From the IMG/VR virus record IMGVR_UViG_3300049596_000421, positions 1 through 60,161 of that record: a DNA stretch of 60,161 bases. One strand, written 5' to 3'. A program made the translations under genes and the position numbers. Under the pieces are notes generated by a model. It had not been told where the DNA came from. It saw only the letters and a list, made by a program, of their open reading frames with translations, and ran no database searches. This DNA is from a virus. This document shows, one piece after another, positions 28,434 to 35,353 of this stretch; position 1 is the first letter of the stretch; each line of letters begins with the position of its first letter.

Positions 28434-28776
28434 ATTCTAATTTTAATCCATCTGAACTCAGAATGTACCAGTTACCTTCAACTCTAAAGAACTCAACGGC
28501 AGCACCTCTATCAATAAGTATTTCGTCATATTGTTCATCAATTTGACCCATCATTGGTAAAATTAAGACTTTTGTTAAAGTTTTAATCACAATATGTTCT
28601 GTTGTGTTTTGGTCTAAAATTATTTTACAATAATCAATATCTTTAACTAAAATAAATTCTTCACCATTTGTTCTATGTTCCGGAATAGTAATTGTTTTAA
28701 TTGCCGTTCTATTCGGTAAATCAGACATTGCTCCGAATAATTTGTTACCAATTTTTGTTCTTGTTATAAAAGTCAT
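28432..28776 (-). CDS. Hypothetical protein (114 aa), possible virion protein
   Basis: An unrecognised 114-residue protein, predicted mostly beta, with segments MTFITRTKIGNKLFGAMSD and GAAVEFFRVEGNWYILSSDG. The latter resembles beta-hairpin endings of small phage head or tail proteins. It is the last gene of a minus-strand group, 5 nt after the neck-like gene and ending at the bidirectional terminator. The neighbour suggests a structural role, which is inference. Confidence 0.55.
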   Translation of the reverse strand: MTFITRTKIGNKLFGAMSDLPNRTAIKTITIPEHRTNGEEFILVKDIDYCKIILDQNTTEHIVIKTLTKVLILPMMGQIDEQYDEILIDRGAAVEFFRVEGNWYILSSDGLKLE

Positions 28777-28781
28777 ATAAA

Positions 28782-29903
28782 TTAAATTACGTATATTTGT
28801 CGTGGCATCGCTCTAAACTTTAATTGTTTGTTAAGGTTTTCCGCAATATTTGCTTCACGTTCCATAACCTTTTCAGGTTTTAATCTGGTTAATCTCCCCT
28901 CGGTACCAATTAATTCTTCAATTAGTTTTGTTTTTTCGTCTTTAGCTTCAGTTGCCAATGATGTATAATCCATTGTTAATTCACTGTCAGGTGTTTTAAC
29001 GTTACCACTAAATTTACCACGGACTCTTGCTAAAGTTTCTTTAACGTATGCGGTAAACCAACGACGAACCCAAACTTGAGCCGGATTATTTAAATCAATC
29101 CAATCAATTTCTTCAAATGGAACGTCTGATGGTAATGTAATAATATCAGGATTTGATTTAAGACATTTGTCTCTATCGGCAGGACCAACATCATAATACC
29201 AATACCATACTTTACCTCGTTTCATTGTTGCTTGTCCAAAGTCAAATTTACCTCCGGGTACTTGCATTAAATGTAACGCCTTTTTACCCTCAGGTAAAGC
29301 GGTAATTCTATATGTTAAATCACCAGCAATTATTCTTCTTTGGATATTGTTTTCTTGTAACCTTAATAGCATATCAAAGGCTGGCATCATAAACATAGAA
29401 CCTGACATACCCATTTGTGCAAAACCACCGGGACCCCCCATTCCGGCAGCACCTAACGAACCAAAAGACCAAGGGTCTAATAATATACTATTAAGTTCTG
29501 CGGGTGTGTACCACATAATTTCGTTAATTTCTCTATTTGCGGGAATTTCGTAAATTTGTTGTCCGGGAACTAAATCTATAAAATCTTTTTTAAGTTCCCA
29601 ATCACCACCGGCTTGTAGTCCAACAATTTTTGAATAAGCGTAGGTATATCGAGTTTCATAATCTAAACTTTTAGTTATGAATGCTCGTGATAATGATTGT
29701 GTATCTAAATTTAGATTATATAATGATGTCCATTGAGATTCAATTAACCAATCTTGAACATATTGTGAATAATCGCTAATTGATAGTTCCAGTAAACTAT
29801 CCATCATTTCGTCTTCAATTTCTACTGAACGAAGTGGTGCTCCAAGTAAGTGTTTAATTCTTGTATAGAGTTTGGTTCTTTCCGGTTCTGATATAATCGC
29901 CAT
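28782..29903 (-). CDS. Neck protein, T4 gp13-like (putative)
   Basis: A 373-residue protein whose N-terminus (LYTRIKHLLGAPLRSVEIEDE, then LLELSISDYSQYVQDWLIE) resembles the helical start of gp13-type neck/head-completion proteins of T4-like phages. A beta part follows (LVPGQQIYEIP, VWYWYYDV). A Gly/Met-rich insertion occupies about 149-173. The C-terminal ALARVRGKF-like helix (KETLARVRGKFSGNVKTPDS) and the following acidic helix fit connector proteins. It lies next to gp14-, gp15-, gp18- and gp19-like genes in near T4 order, though on the opposite strand. It starts 17 nt downstream of a minus-strand TATTTATA element. The family call is moderate. Confidence 0.55.
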   Translation of the reverse strand: MAIISEPERTKLYTRIKHLLGAPLRSVEIEDEMMDSLLELSISDYSQYVQDWLIESQWTSLYNLNLDTQSLSRAFITKSLDYETRYTYAYSKIVGLQAGGDWELKKDFIDLVPGQQIYEIPANREINEIMWYTPAELNSILLDPWSFGSLGAAGMGGPGGFAQMGMSGSMFMMPAFDMLLRLQENNIQRRIIAGDLTYRITALPEGKKALHLMQVPGGKFDFGQATMKRGKVWYWYYDVGPADRDKCLKSNPDIITLPSDVPFEEIDWIDLNNPAQVWVRRWFTAYVKETLARVRGKFSGNVKTPDSELTMDYTSLATEAKDEKTKLIEELIGTEGRLTRLKPEKVMEREANIAENLNKQLKFRAMPRQIYVI

Positions 29904-29920
29904 ATAGGTTTGTTTTTCTA

Positions 29921-29928
29921 TATAAATA
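29921..29928 (-). promoter_or_regulatory. TATTTATA element before the gp13-like gene (minus strand)
   Basis: TATTTATA on the minus strand 17 nt before the ATG, followed by an A-rich stretch ending AAAAACAAACC, similar to the leader of the sheath gene. Confidence 0.45.
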
Positions 29929-30813
29929 TCAGCTAAGAGTATAAATTAAATTTTCTTCGGGGAAAACAAAGTTACCATCTTTAATTTTACTATTTTTATT
30001 ATCAAATATTAAAACTTCTTTATTGTTTTTGGCAAATATTATCCAATCTGTGTGATATTTTTTAACATTCCCTGAACCCATTACTATAGAGTATTTATTA
30101 TCTGTTACAAAATGAGTAAATGGTTTAATTTGTGCGGTTTTTAATTCACCATCAATTTTTATTTCACAATCAATTCCGTCAATCATATCCTCTTTACTAC
30201 CAAGTTTCCCAACGGCTTTAACGTTATCATTACCAAATTGTTTTTTAAGGATTTCAATTGTTGTGTCTTCACGTTTTTGACCCCAAGCGTGAGTTTGTCC
30301 TAAAACCATCATAAGAGATTGAAACGTTGTTGAGTTTGTGTCAAATATCCTATCTTTATACTCATCAATAACATCAACAAATCGTTTAGTTTCTTTTAGT
30401 TGTTCAAACACACTAGGATTATGGAATGAAATTGGTTGTTGTTTTGTGTGTAATAAAACTTTATTAACATCTCTAAGAAGAACACAAAAACAACTATAGT
30501 TTGTATTCAATTTGTTAATTACTGAACGTCCTTCTTGTTCTAAATCATATATTCCGGACATTTCACCTTCACCATATTTACCCCAACCATAGTAATTATT
30601 AGGGAAAACATCTTTTAGTATAAGATTAATTGAGTTTTTAAATAAATTCTTAACACCGGGGTTTATGTTAAATATTTGTCTAATTTCCTCAACTTTTGAT
30701 GAGGTACATTTTTCAGCTTTGGATTCCGATAACACTAAAGTTATTTTTCTATCCGTTTCATTTTTTTTAATCTCTTTAATTAATAGATTAACTTTGTTTT
30801 CTGTATTTTTCAT
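29929..30813 (-). CDS. Putative PD-(D/E)XK-like nuclease or hypothetical protein
   Basis: A 294-residue protein without a family I recognise overall. The C-terminal half shows a restriction-endonuclease-like pattern: E182 in GQKREDTTIEIL, then D212/D215 in MIDGIDCEIKIDGELK, then Q228-I-K230 in KTAQIKPF. This is the Q-x-K variant of the PD-(D/E)XK site with the helix-strand order expected. A following HTDWIIFAKNNKEVLIFD resembles the last strand and helix. It has its own TATTTATA element and runs with the SNF2 gene. A role in DNA processing or host DNA attack is possible; the motif is suggestive only. Confidence 0.5.
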   Translation of the reverse strand: MKNTENKVNLLIKEIKKNETDRKITLVLSESKAEKCTSSKVEEIRQIFNINPGVKNLFKNSINLILKDVFPNNYYGWGKYGEGEMSGIYDLEQEGRSVINKLNTNYSCFCVLLRDVNKVLLHTKQQPISFHNPSVFEQLKETKRFVDVIDEYKDRIFDTNSTTFQSLMMVLGQTHAWGQKREDTTIEILKKQFGNDNVKAVGKLGSKEDMIDGIDCEIKIDGELKTAQIKPFTHFVTDNKYSIVMGSGNVKKYHTDWIIFAKNNKEVLIFDNKNSKIKDGNFVFPEENLIYTLS

Positions 30814-30828
30814 AAAGGCTTGTTTTAA

Positions 30829-30836
30829 TATAAATA
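30829..30836 (-). promoter_or_regulatory. TATTTATA element before the nuclease-like gene (minus strand)
   Basis: Exact TATTTATA on the minus strand 15 nt before the ATG; the leader TTAAAACAAGCC resembles the sheath and polymerase leaders. Confidence 0.4.
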
Positions 30837-30850
30837 TCTAAACAACCGAA

Positions 30851-32656
30851 TTAACCTCGATTGTTTATTCTATTCATAATATCTGAGATGAAATCACCCT
30901 TTTCATCTATGTTGTCACCCATTACGGTTCCAATGTTTTGTTTCTTTTGATTTACCATATCATAGATGATTCCTTCTATTGAGTTATCAAATATTGGGTA
31001 GTAAACCGATACTGAATTTTTTTGTCCGTATCTATATGCTCTATCTTCCGCTTGAGCCAAATCACCCGGAACAAATGATAAGTCATTAATGATTACTGCC
31101 TCTGCGGCGGTTAATGTGATTCCCACACCGGCTGCTTTAACATTCCCAACAAATACTTTAATCTTTTCATTATCTTGAAATTGGTCAACAGCATATTGTC
31201 GTTGAGGTTTTGATGTTGAACCATCTAATCTCACAGCTTGTTTCCCAAAATGGTCGGCAATTCTGTTTAATGTTTCAGTAAAGTTGGTAAAGATAATAAC
31301 TTTTTTGTCTTGTTCCAAAATATTTTCAGCTAATTCTATCGTATCTTTGATTTTTTCTTCGGCAATCACTTGACGAACCTTCATTAACTTACTGAATTGA
31401 ACTGTTAAAGATGTTGATTCGTCCGGATTCTTATTATACCAATCATAGTATTCACCCATCAATCCTTCGTAAAGTTTTGACTTTAATCTTAGATAGACAG
31501 GTGTAATAATTTTCTCGGGTAAATCTAAGACTTCAGTTTTTAATCTTCTTAAAACTTGTCGAGATGTTCTATCTCTTAACTCTTCCAAATTTGATGCTCC
31601 GGTAACATTCCATATCTTACGAGTTCCTGCTGTAAATTGATAACCTTGACAATATCTAATAGCGTAAGCCATCCAATTTTGAGAAACCGGACTTTCAATT
31701 AATGATAATAAATTGAAATAGTTCATTGGTCGGTTAGTCATTGGTGTTCCCGTTAATAACCATACTCTCTCACATTTTTTAGAGAAACTATTAACCAATT
31801 TTGTTCTCGCCGCTTGTCCATTACTAACATAGTGTGCCTCATCCAAAATAATTAAATCAAAATTTCCTTGGGTTATTAAGGAGTTTTCTTTATCTTTTAA
31901 GTCGTAAAAGTTTTTAAGAATATCGTAATTAACAATTACAAAATCGTGTTCTATTGAGAAATTTTTACCTTCAGAAATATAAACACTCCTATCGGTATAG
32001 TTCTCAATCTCTCTTTGCCAGTTAATCTTTAACGATGCCGGACAAACAATCAATATTTTCTTTGCACCGGTTTCTAATGCCGCTATAATAGTTGCGGTGG
32101 TTTTACCTAATCCCATATCATCGGCAAGAATAAACCTTTTAGACCCGGCAAGTTTTTCAATTGCCTCTTTTTGATGTTCCAATGGTGGACGATTAGAGTA
32201 TTTTGAATAATCCACAACAATATTCTTAATTGTGTGTGTTTTAATCAAAGCACCTTTTGGTAGCCAAAAATCGTGGATAGTTTCAGAATCTAATACTTTT
32301 CCCCAAACGTGGTAGGATTTTTCTTTCTCAACTAATAGCTTTTCCACCCATACCTGTTCGGGGATTTTAAGTAATAATTTTTCATCAGCAATTTTTTTGG
32401 CAAAGTAGGGGTCTAAATCAACCCATCGTTTGGCTACCTTAGGTGTAACTTCGTAATAATTTATAATGTAATCACATTGAGCTCTTGTAGGAAAAAATCT
32501 TTTGTTAGTTTCCTTTTGATGTTTTAATTTTAGGATATAGTTATTCGCCCCCTGATAAGTTTCAAGGAGAGATATTGCTCGTTGTTCTATTGTTAAATTA
32601 GAATTTTCAGATGTATTGTTTTCCAAATTTAATCTTTTAATAGAAATATAACACAT
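30851..32656 (-). CDS. SNF2-family (SMARCAL1/HARP-like) helicase
   Basis: A 601-residue superfamily 2 enzyme. Motif I is ILADDMGLGKTT (about 177-188), Ia is LIVCPASLKINWQ, II is ILDEAHYVS (DEAH about 272-275), III is LLTGTPMTNRP, V-VI are GVGITLTAAEAVIIND and AQAEDRAYRYGQ. This is the compact SNF2 layout of annealing helicases, without a chromatin domain. About 150 N-terminal residues precede the ATPase. Such phage enzymes are thought to act in recombination or fork remodelling (T4 UvsW has a related role but a different family). The ATG at 32656 gives an 18-nt divergent gap. Since a TATTTCTA element lies just inside the first codons, a TTG at codon 11 is an alternative start. Minus strand, with the nuclease-like gene 37 nt downstream. 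Confidence 0.88.
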   Translation of the reverse strand: MCYISIKRLNLENNTSENSNLTIEQRAISLLETYQGANNYILKLKHQKETNKRFFPTRAQCDYIINYYEVTPKVAKRWVDLDPYFAKKIADEKLLLKIPEQVWVEKLLVEKEKSYHVWGKVLDSETIHDFWLPKGALIKTHTIKNIVVDYSKYSNRPPLEHQKEAIEKLAGSKRFILADDMGLGKTTATIIAALETGAKKILIVCPASLKINWQREIENYTDRSVYISEGKNFSIEHDFVIVNYDILKNFYDLKDKENSLITQGNFDLIILDEAHYVSNGQAARTKLVNSFSKKCERVWLLTGTPMTNRPMNYFNLLSLIESPVSQNWMAYAIRYCQGYQFTAGTRKIWNVTGASNLEELRDRTSRQVLRRLKTEVLDLPEKIITPVYLRLKSKLYEGLMGEYYDWYNKNPDESTSLTVQFSKLMKVRQVIAEEKIKDTIELAENILEQDKKVIIFTNFTETLNRIADHFGKQAVRLDGSTSKPQRQYAVDQFQDNEKIKVFVGNVKAAGVGITLTAAEAVIINDLSFVPGDLAQAEDRAYRYGQKNSVSVYYPIFDNSIEGIIYDMVNQKKQNIGTVMGDNIDEKGDFISDIMNRINNRG

Positions 32657-32674
32657 TTTATAATATTTATCAAT

Positions 32675-33187
32675 ATGAATAATAAAGTACCAATTACAAG
32701 GATAGGTAAGTTCTTCGGAGCGGAGGATTTCAAGTTAGAACAGGACTTCGGAACCGAATGGTTACACGGGGATATGAACTTTACATTAGTTTTATATCGT
32801 GTAGATAGATATAAAACAAAAGCCGACGACGTGTATGGAGAAACATCTGTTGATGGTATTAAATTTTTACCACCGGTTGAATTCAAAGGGTATGTTCAAA
32901 TTATGGCACCCGAGAACAAATATTTAGGTACTTCTAAAATTGACCAAATGGAACCGGGTAACCTTAAAGTGTCGGTTTATCAAAGAGATTTGGATAGTTT
33001 AGAGGTGGAAATTAGTTATGGTGATTACATTGGATACTACGAAACAGAAGATAAAGTAAGGTATTATACGGTTAATAACGATGGAAGGGTAACTTCTGAC
33101 AACAAACATACAATTGGGGGTTACAAACCGTTTTATAGAACTATTATGGCATCTCCGGTTACAAATAACGAATTTAGAGGTCTATAA
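32675..33187 (+). CDS. Neck protein, T4 gp14-like (putative)
   Basis: A 170-residue protein starting PITRIGKFFGAEDFKLEQDF. The C-terminal half has SYGDYIGYYETEDKVRYY, then VNNDGRVTSDNKHTIGGYKP, then FYRTIMASPV. This resembles the end of gp14-type neck proteins of T4-like phages. It is shorter than T4 gp14 (256 residues). It is the first gene of the rightward structural block, divergent from the SNF2 gene with an 18-nt gap, and its stop overlaps the next ATG by 1 nt. The T4 order 13-14-15-18-19 supports the call; the sequence match alone is moderate. Confidence 0.5.
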   Translation: MNNKVPITRIGKFFGAEDFKLEQDFGTEWLHGDMNFTLVLYRVDRYKTKADDVYGETSVDGIKFLPPVEFKGYVQIMAPENKYLGTSKIDQMEPGNLKVSVYQRDLDSLEVEISYGDYIGYYETEDKVRYYTVNNDGRVTSDNKHTIGGYKPFYRTIMASPVTNNEFRGL

Positions 33188-33609
33188 TGAAAGTAGTAAT
33201 AACAGAAAATAGATTATTTAATTCAATCTACAAATATATTGATGAAACCTTTAACTCAAATGATATGGATTGGGTTTATGGTCTTGGTGTAGATGATGAT
33301 GGATATGTTGATATTGATATGGAAAATGAAAACTTTTTAATTTTCTTTAAAGGTGAGTGGGAAGGTGAAGAAGATTCTGATTCTGTTTTTCATTATTTTG
33401 ATGTTGACTACTATGATAAAAATGACCCTTCACATAAACCTTTTAGAGACAAATCACCAACTTTAGAAGTTTTGGGTGAGTATGGAAGACACTTAGACTC
33501 TATGTTTGATAACCATTGGCACGAACCAATGAAAAAATGGTTCCAAGATAATTTTCATTTACCGGTTAAAACATTATCAACATATTACAATTATGAAAAT
33601 TATAATTAA
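33187..33609 (+). CDS. Acidic hypothetical protein with MKVVITEN leader
   Basis: A 140-residue, strongly acidic protein (many Asp/Glu, e.g. MENENFLIFFKGEWEGEED). It begins MKVVITENRLFNSIYKYI, which parallels the start of the next protein (MKIIIKENQYKKLL). The rest shows no family I know. It is coupled to the gp14-like gene (1-nt overlap) and overlaps the next gene by 17 nt, so it belongs to the head-tail connection block. Virion or assembly role is inferred from position. Confidence 0.55.
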   Translation: MKVVITENRLFNSIYKYIDETFNSNDMDWVYGLGVDDDGYVDIDMENENFLIFFKGEWEGEEDSDSVFHYFDVDYYDKNDPSHKPFRDKSPTLEVLGEYGRHLDSMFDNHWHEPMKKWFQDNFHLPVKTLSTYYNYENYN

Positions 33610-34039
33610 AGAAAATCAATATAAAAAATTATTAGAAACTGTTACCAATAATGAAGAAAAACAACATATTGGTGATAAAGTTATGGTTTATTATAATTTA
33701 CATAAACACACTTTTTCAGTAACCTATAACGGAAGAGTAATCACTCACGCCGACTATGTTAAATTGGTTGATGTTGAATTTAGAGTTAGACAAGGTGGAA
33801 GAGAAAAAGTTATAAACGACAAAAGAAAAAATGTTCATTCATTTGTTATTGGTTATTTAGTTGATTATTGTAGTTACCCTTGTAAAGATATACCAAGTGA
33901 ACCTAATAACAATATTGTGACTTATAACCCATATAAGTACAATTCATTTGTTATGAAAGATACTGAAGAACCAATATACCAAGCAAGTGTGGTACAAATG
34001 ATAAATTCAAGAAACAAAATATTTATAACAAAACAATAA
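33593..34039 (+). CDS. Hypothetical protein with MKIIIKEN leader
   Basis: A 148-residue basic protein. The first 14 residues match in pattern the start of the preceding protein; the remainder does not align visibly. A middle segment VRQGGREKVINDKRKNVHS is strongly basic, and CSYPCKD carries two Cys. It overlaps the upstream gene by 17 nt and ends 1 nt before the gp15-like gene. I do not recognise a function. The leader contains I-K-E, compatible with the (L/I)-x-E sites of T4-type prohead proteases. Confidence 0.55.
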   Translation: MKIIIKENQYKKLLETVTNNEEKQHIGDKVMVYYNLHKHTFSVTYNGRVITHADYVKLVDVEFRVRQGGREKVINDKRKNVHSFVIGYLVDYCSYPCKDIPSEPNNNIVTYNPYKYNSFVMKDTEEPIYQASVVQMINSRNKIFITKQ

Positions 34040-34040
34040 A

Positions 34041-35075
34041 ATGGGTTTACCAAGTAAAATAAAGAAAAATATACCATTAACGGAGTCCAAAACACTTCTA
34101 CCAAGAAGACACGAACTTTTGGATAAAATCAATAAAGACGGAACTTATCTTCCAAAATCTTTATTGCACGCTGACTTAGATAGAGGATTTTTAGATTTTG
34201 TTCGAGATGACTTAAAAGTTGTTGTTGAAGGTAAGACAATTCCTACAGTCGATATTTTAGTTACGACACAGAATTGGGCTCAATTTACGGAAACTTGGAA
34301 TTTTCAAAATATTGATAAAAATGTTGAACCTCCATTTATAACTGTTGTTAGAACACCTGAAGTTAAATTTGGTAGCAACCCCGCTCTTGTATACAATATT
34401 CCTAATAGACGACAATATTTTTATGCTCAAGTACCTACTTGGGATGGACAACGAAATGGGATGGATATTTACACAATACCCCAACCAGTACCGGTAGACA
34501 TTACTTATTCTGTTAAGATTATTTGTAATAGAATGAGAGAGTTAAATAAACTTAACCAAATCATTTTAGAAAAATTTGCATCGAGACAATCTTATGCGGT
34601 TATAAAGGGACATTATATTCCAATCGTTATGAATGGTATTACTGATGAGTCAGTATTTGATGTTGAAAAAAGAAAATATTATATCCAAACATATGATTTT
34701 ACTATGTTGGGGTTTTTAATTGATGAGGATGAATTTGAGGTTTCTCCAGCAATTACAAGAGTATTACAGGTTGTCGAGTTTGAAAAAAAGACAACAAGAC
34801 GTAATAAGAAAAAACCAATCGAGGAAGGTCCCGGAAGTCAGGCGTTGTTTTTAGTTGATAATACGACATTAACTCAAGTCTTTAATTATGTTGTTGATAT
34901 TAAGATTGGTGAAACAACTAATGTTTATTCATTTGACGTTTACATCAATGATGATTATTATGGGTCTGATTTGGATTTAATACAAATTAATTCAGGTGAT
35001 GTTTTAAGATTAGAAATTGTTAAAAACAATGAACTAATAGAATCAACAATTCAATTTATTGATAAGATATTTTAA
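34041..35075 (+). CDS. Tail terminator/sheath stabiliser, T4 gp15-like
   Basis: A 344-residue protein whose core (about residues 60-245) follows the gp15 pattern: TVDILVTTQNWAQFTETWNF, VPVDITYSVKIICNRMRELN, then a helix ILEKFASRQSY, then KYYIQTYDFTMLGFLIDEDE near the core end. T4 gp15 is 272 residues. Here about 90 C-terminal residues after a basic stretch (KKTTRRNKKK) form an extra beta-rich domain. gp15 forms a hexamer closing the tail tube and sheath and docks it to the neck. Its position after a gp14-like and before the sheath gene matches T4 order. The end converges with a small antisense gene, sharing 4 nt (35072-35075). Confidence 0.65.
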   Translation: MGLPSKIKKNIPLTESKTLLPRRHELLDKINKDGTYLPKSLLHADLDRGFLDFVRDDLKVVVEGKTIPTVDILVTTQNWAQFTETWNFQNIDKNVEPPFITVVRTPEVKFGSNPALVYNIPNRRQYFYAQVPTWDGQRNGMDIYTIPQPVPVDITYSVKIICNRMRELNKLNQIILEKFASRQSYAVIKGHYIPIVMNGITDESVFDVEKRKYYIQTYDFTMLGFLIDEDEFEVSPAITRVLQVVEFEKKTTRRNKKKPIEEGPGSQALFLVDNTTLTQVFNYVVDIKIGETTNVYSFDVYINDDYYGSDLDLIQINSGDVLRLEIVKNNELIESTIQFIDKIF

Positions 35076-35236
35076 TCTTCACCATAGATGTCTTTTGTTG
35101 GTTTACATTTCTCAACAATTAGTCGTTCTAAAAAACGATACATTTTAATTCCCTTCTTATCACAGTAGGTTTTAAGAATCTCGTGTGTCTCCACCGATAT
35201 CTTTAAATTTTTAATCTTTTTAACGTCTTTATCCAT
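35072..35236 (-). CDS. Ribbon-helix-helix DNA-binding protein (54 aa), antisense between gp15-like and sheath genes
   Basis: The minus strand from an ATG at 35234-35236 to TAA at 35072-35074 encodes 54 residues. The core NLKISVETHEILKTYC followed by DKKGIKMYRFLERLIVEK has the ribbon-helix-helix layout: a short beta strand with alternating K-I-S, then a helix, a G-I turn and a second helix. MetJ/Arc-type proteins dimerise and bind operators through the beta ribbon. A TATTTATA element (35272-35279, minus strand) lies 35 nt upstream of the start, back to back with that of the sheath gene. Probable transcription regulator of the divergent late genes; the target is inferred. Confidence 0.75.
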   Translation of the reverse strand: MDKDVKKIKNLKISVETHEILKTYCDKKGIKMYRFLERLIVEKCKPTKDIYGED

Positions 35237-35271
35237 AAGTAGAAAAAAGGCAGAAAATAATCTCCCTAAAA

Positions 35272-35323
35272 TATAAATAGTTGCTACGAAGTAAAGTATT
35301 TTGATTTTTTTTTAATATTTATA
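35272..35323. promoter_or_regulatory. Divergent TATTTATA elements and candidate operator
   Basis: Minus-strand TATTTATA at 35272-35279 faces the ribbon-helix-helix gene, and plus-strand TATTTATA at 35316-35323 precedes the sheath gene (ATG 35354) with the leader AAACAAGACAAACTA. Between them an imperfect palindrome TTGCTACGAAGTAA (35281-35294) is a possible operator. Confidence 0.45.
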
Positions 35324-35353
35324 TATAAATAAAATTATAAACAAGACAAACTA

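Noticed and set aside
32629-32886. Antisense 85-residue frame over the gp14-like start
   Set aside because: Overlaps two better supported genes and has no family features.
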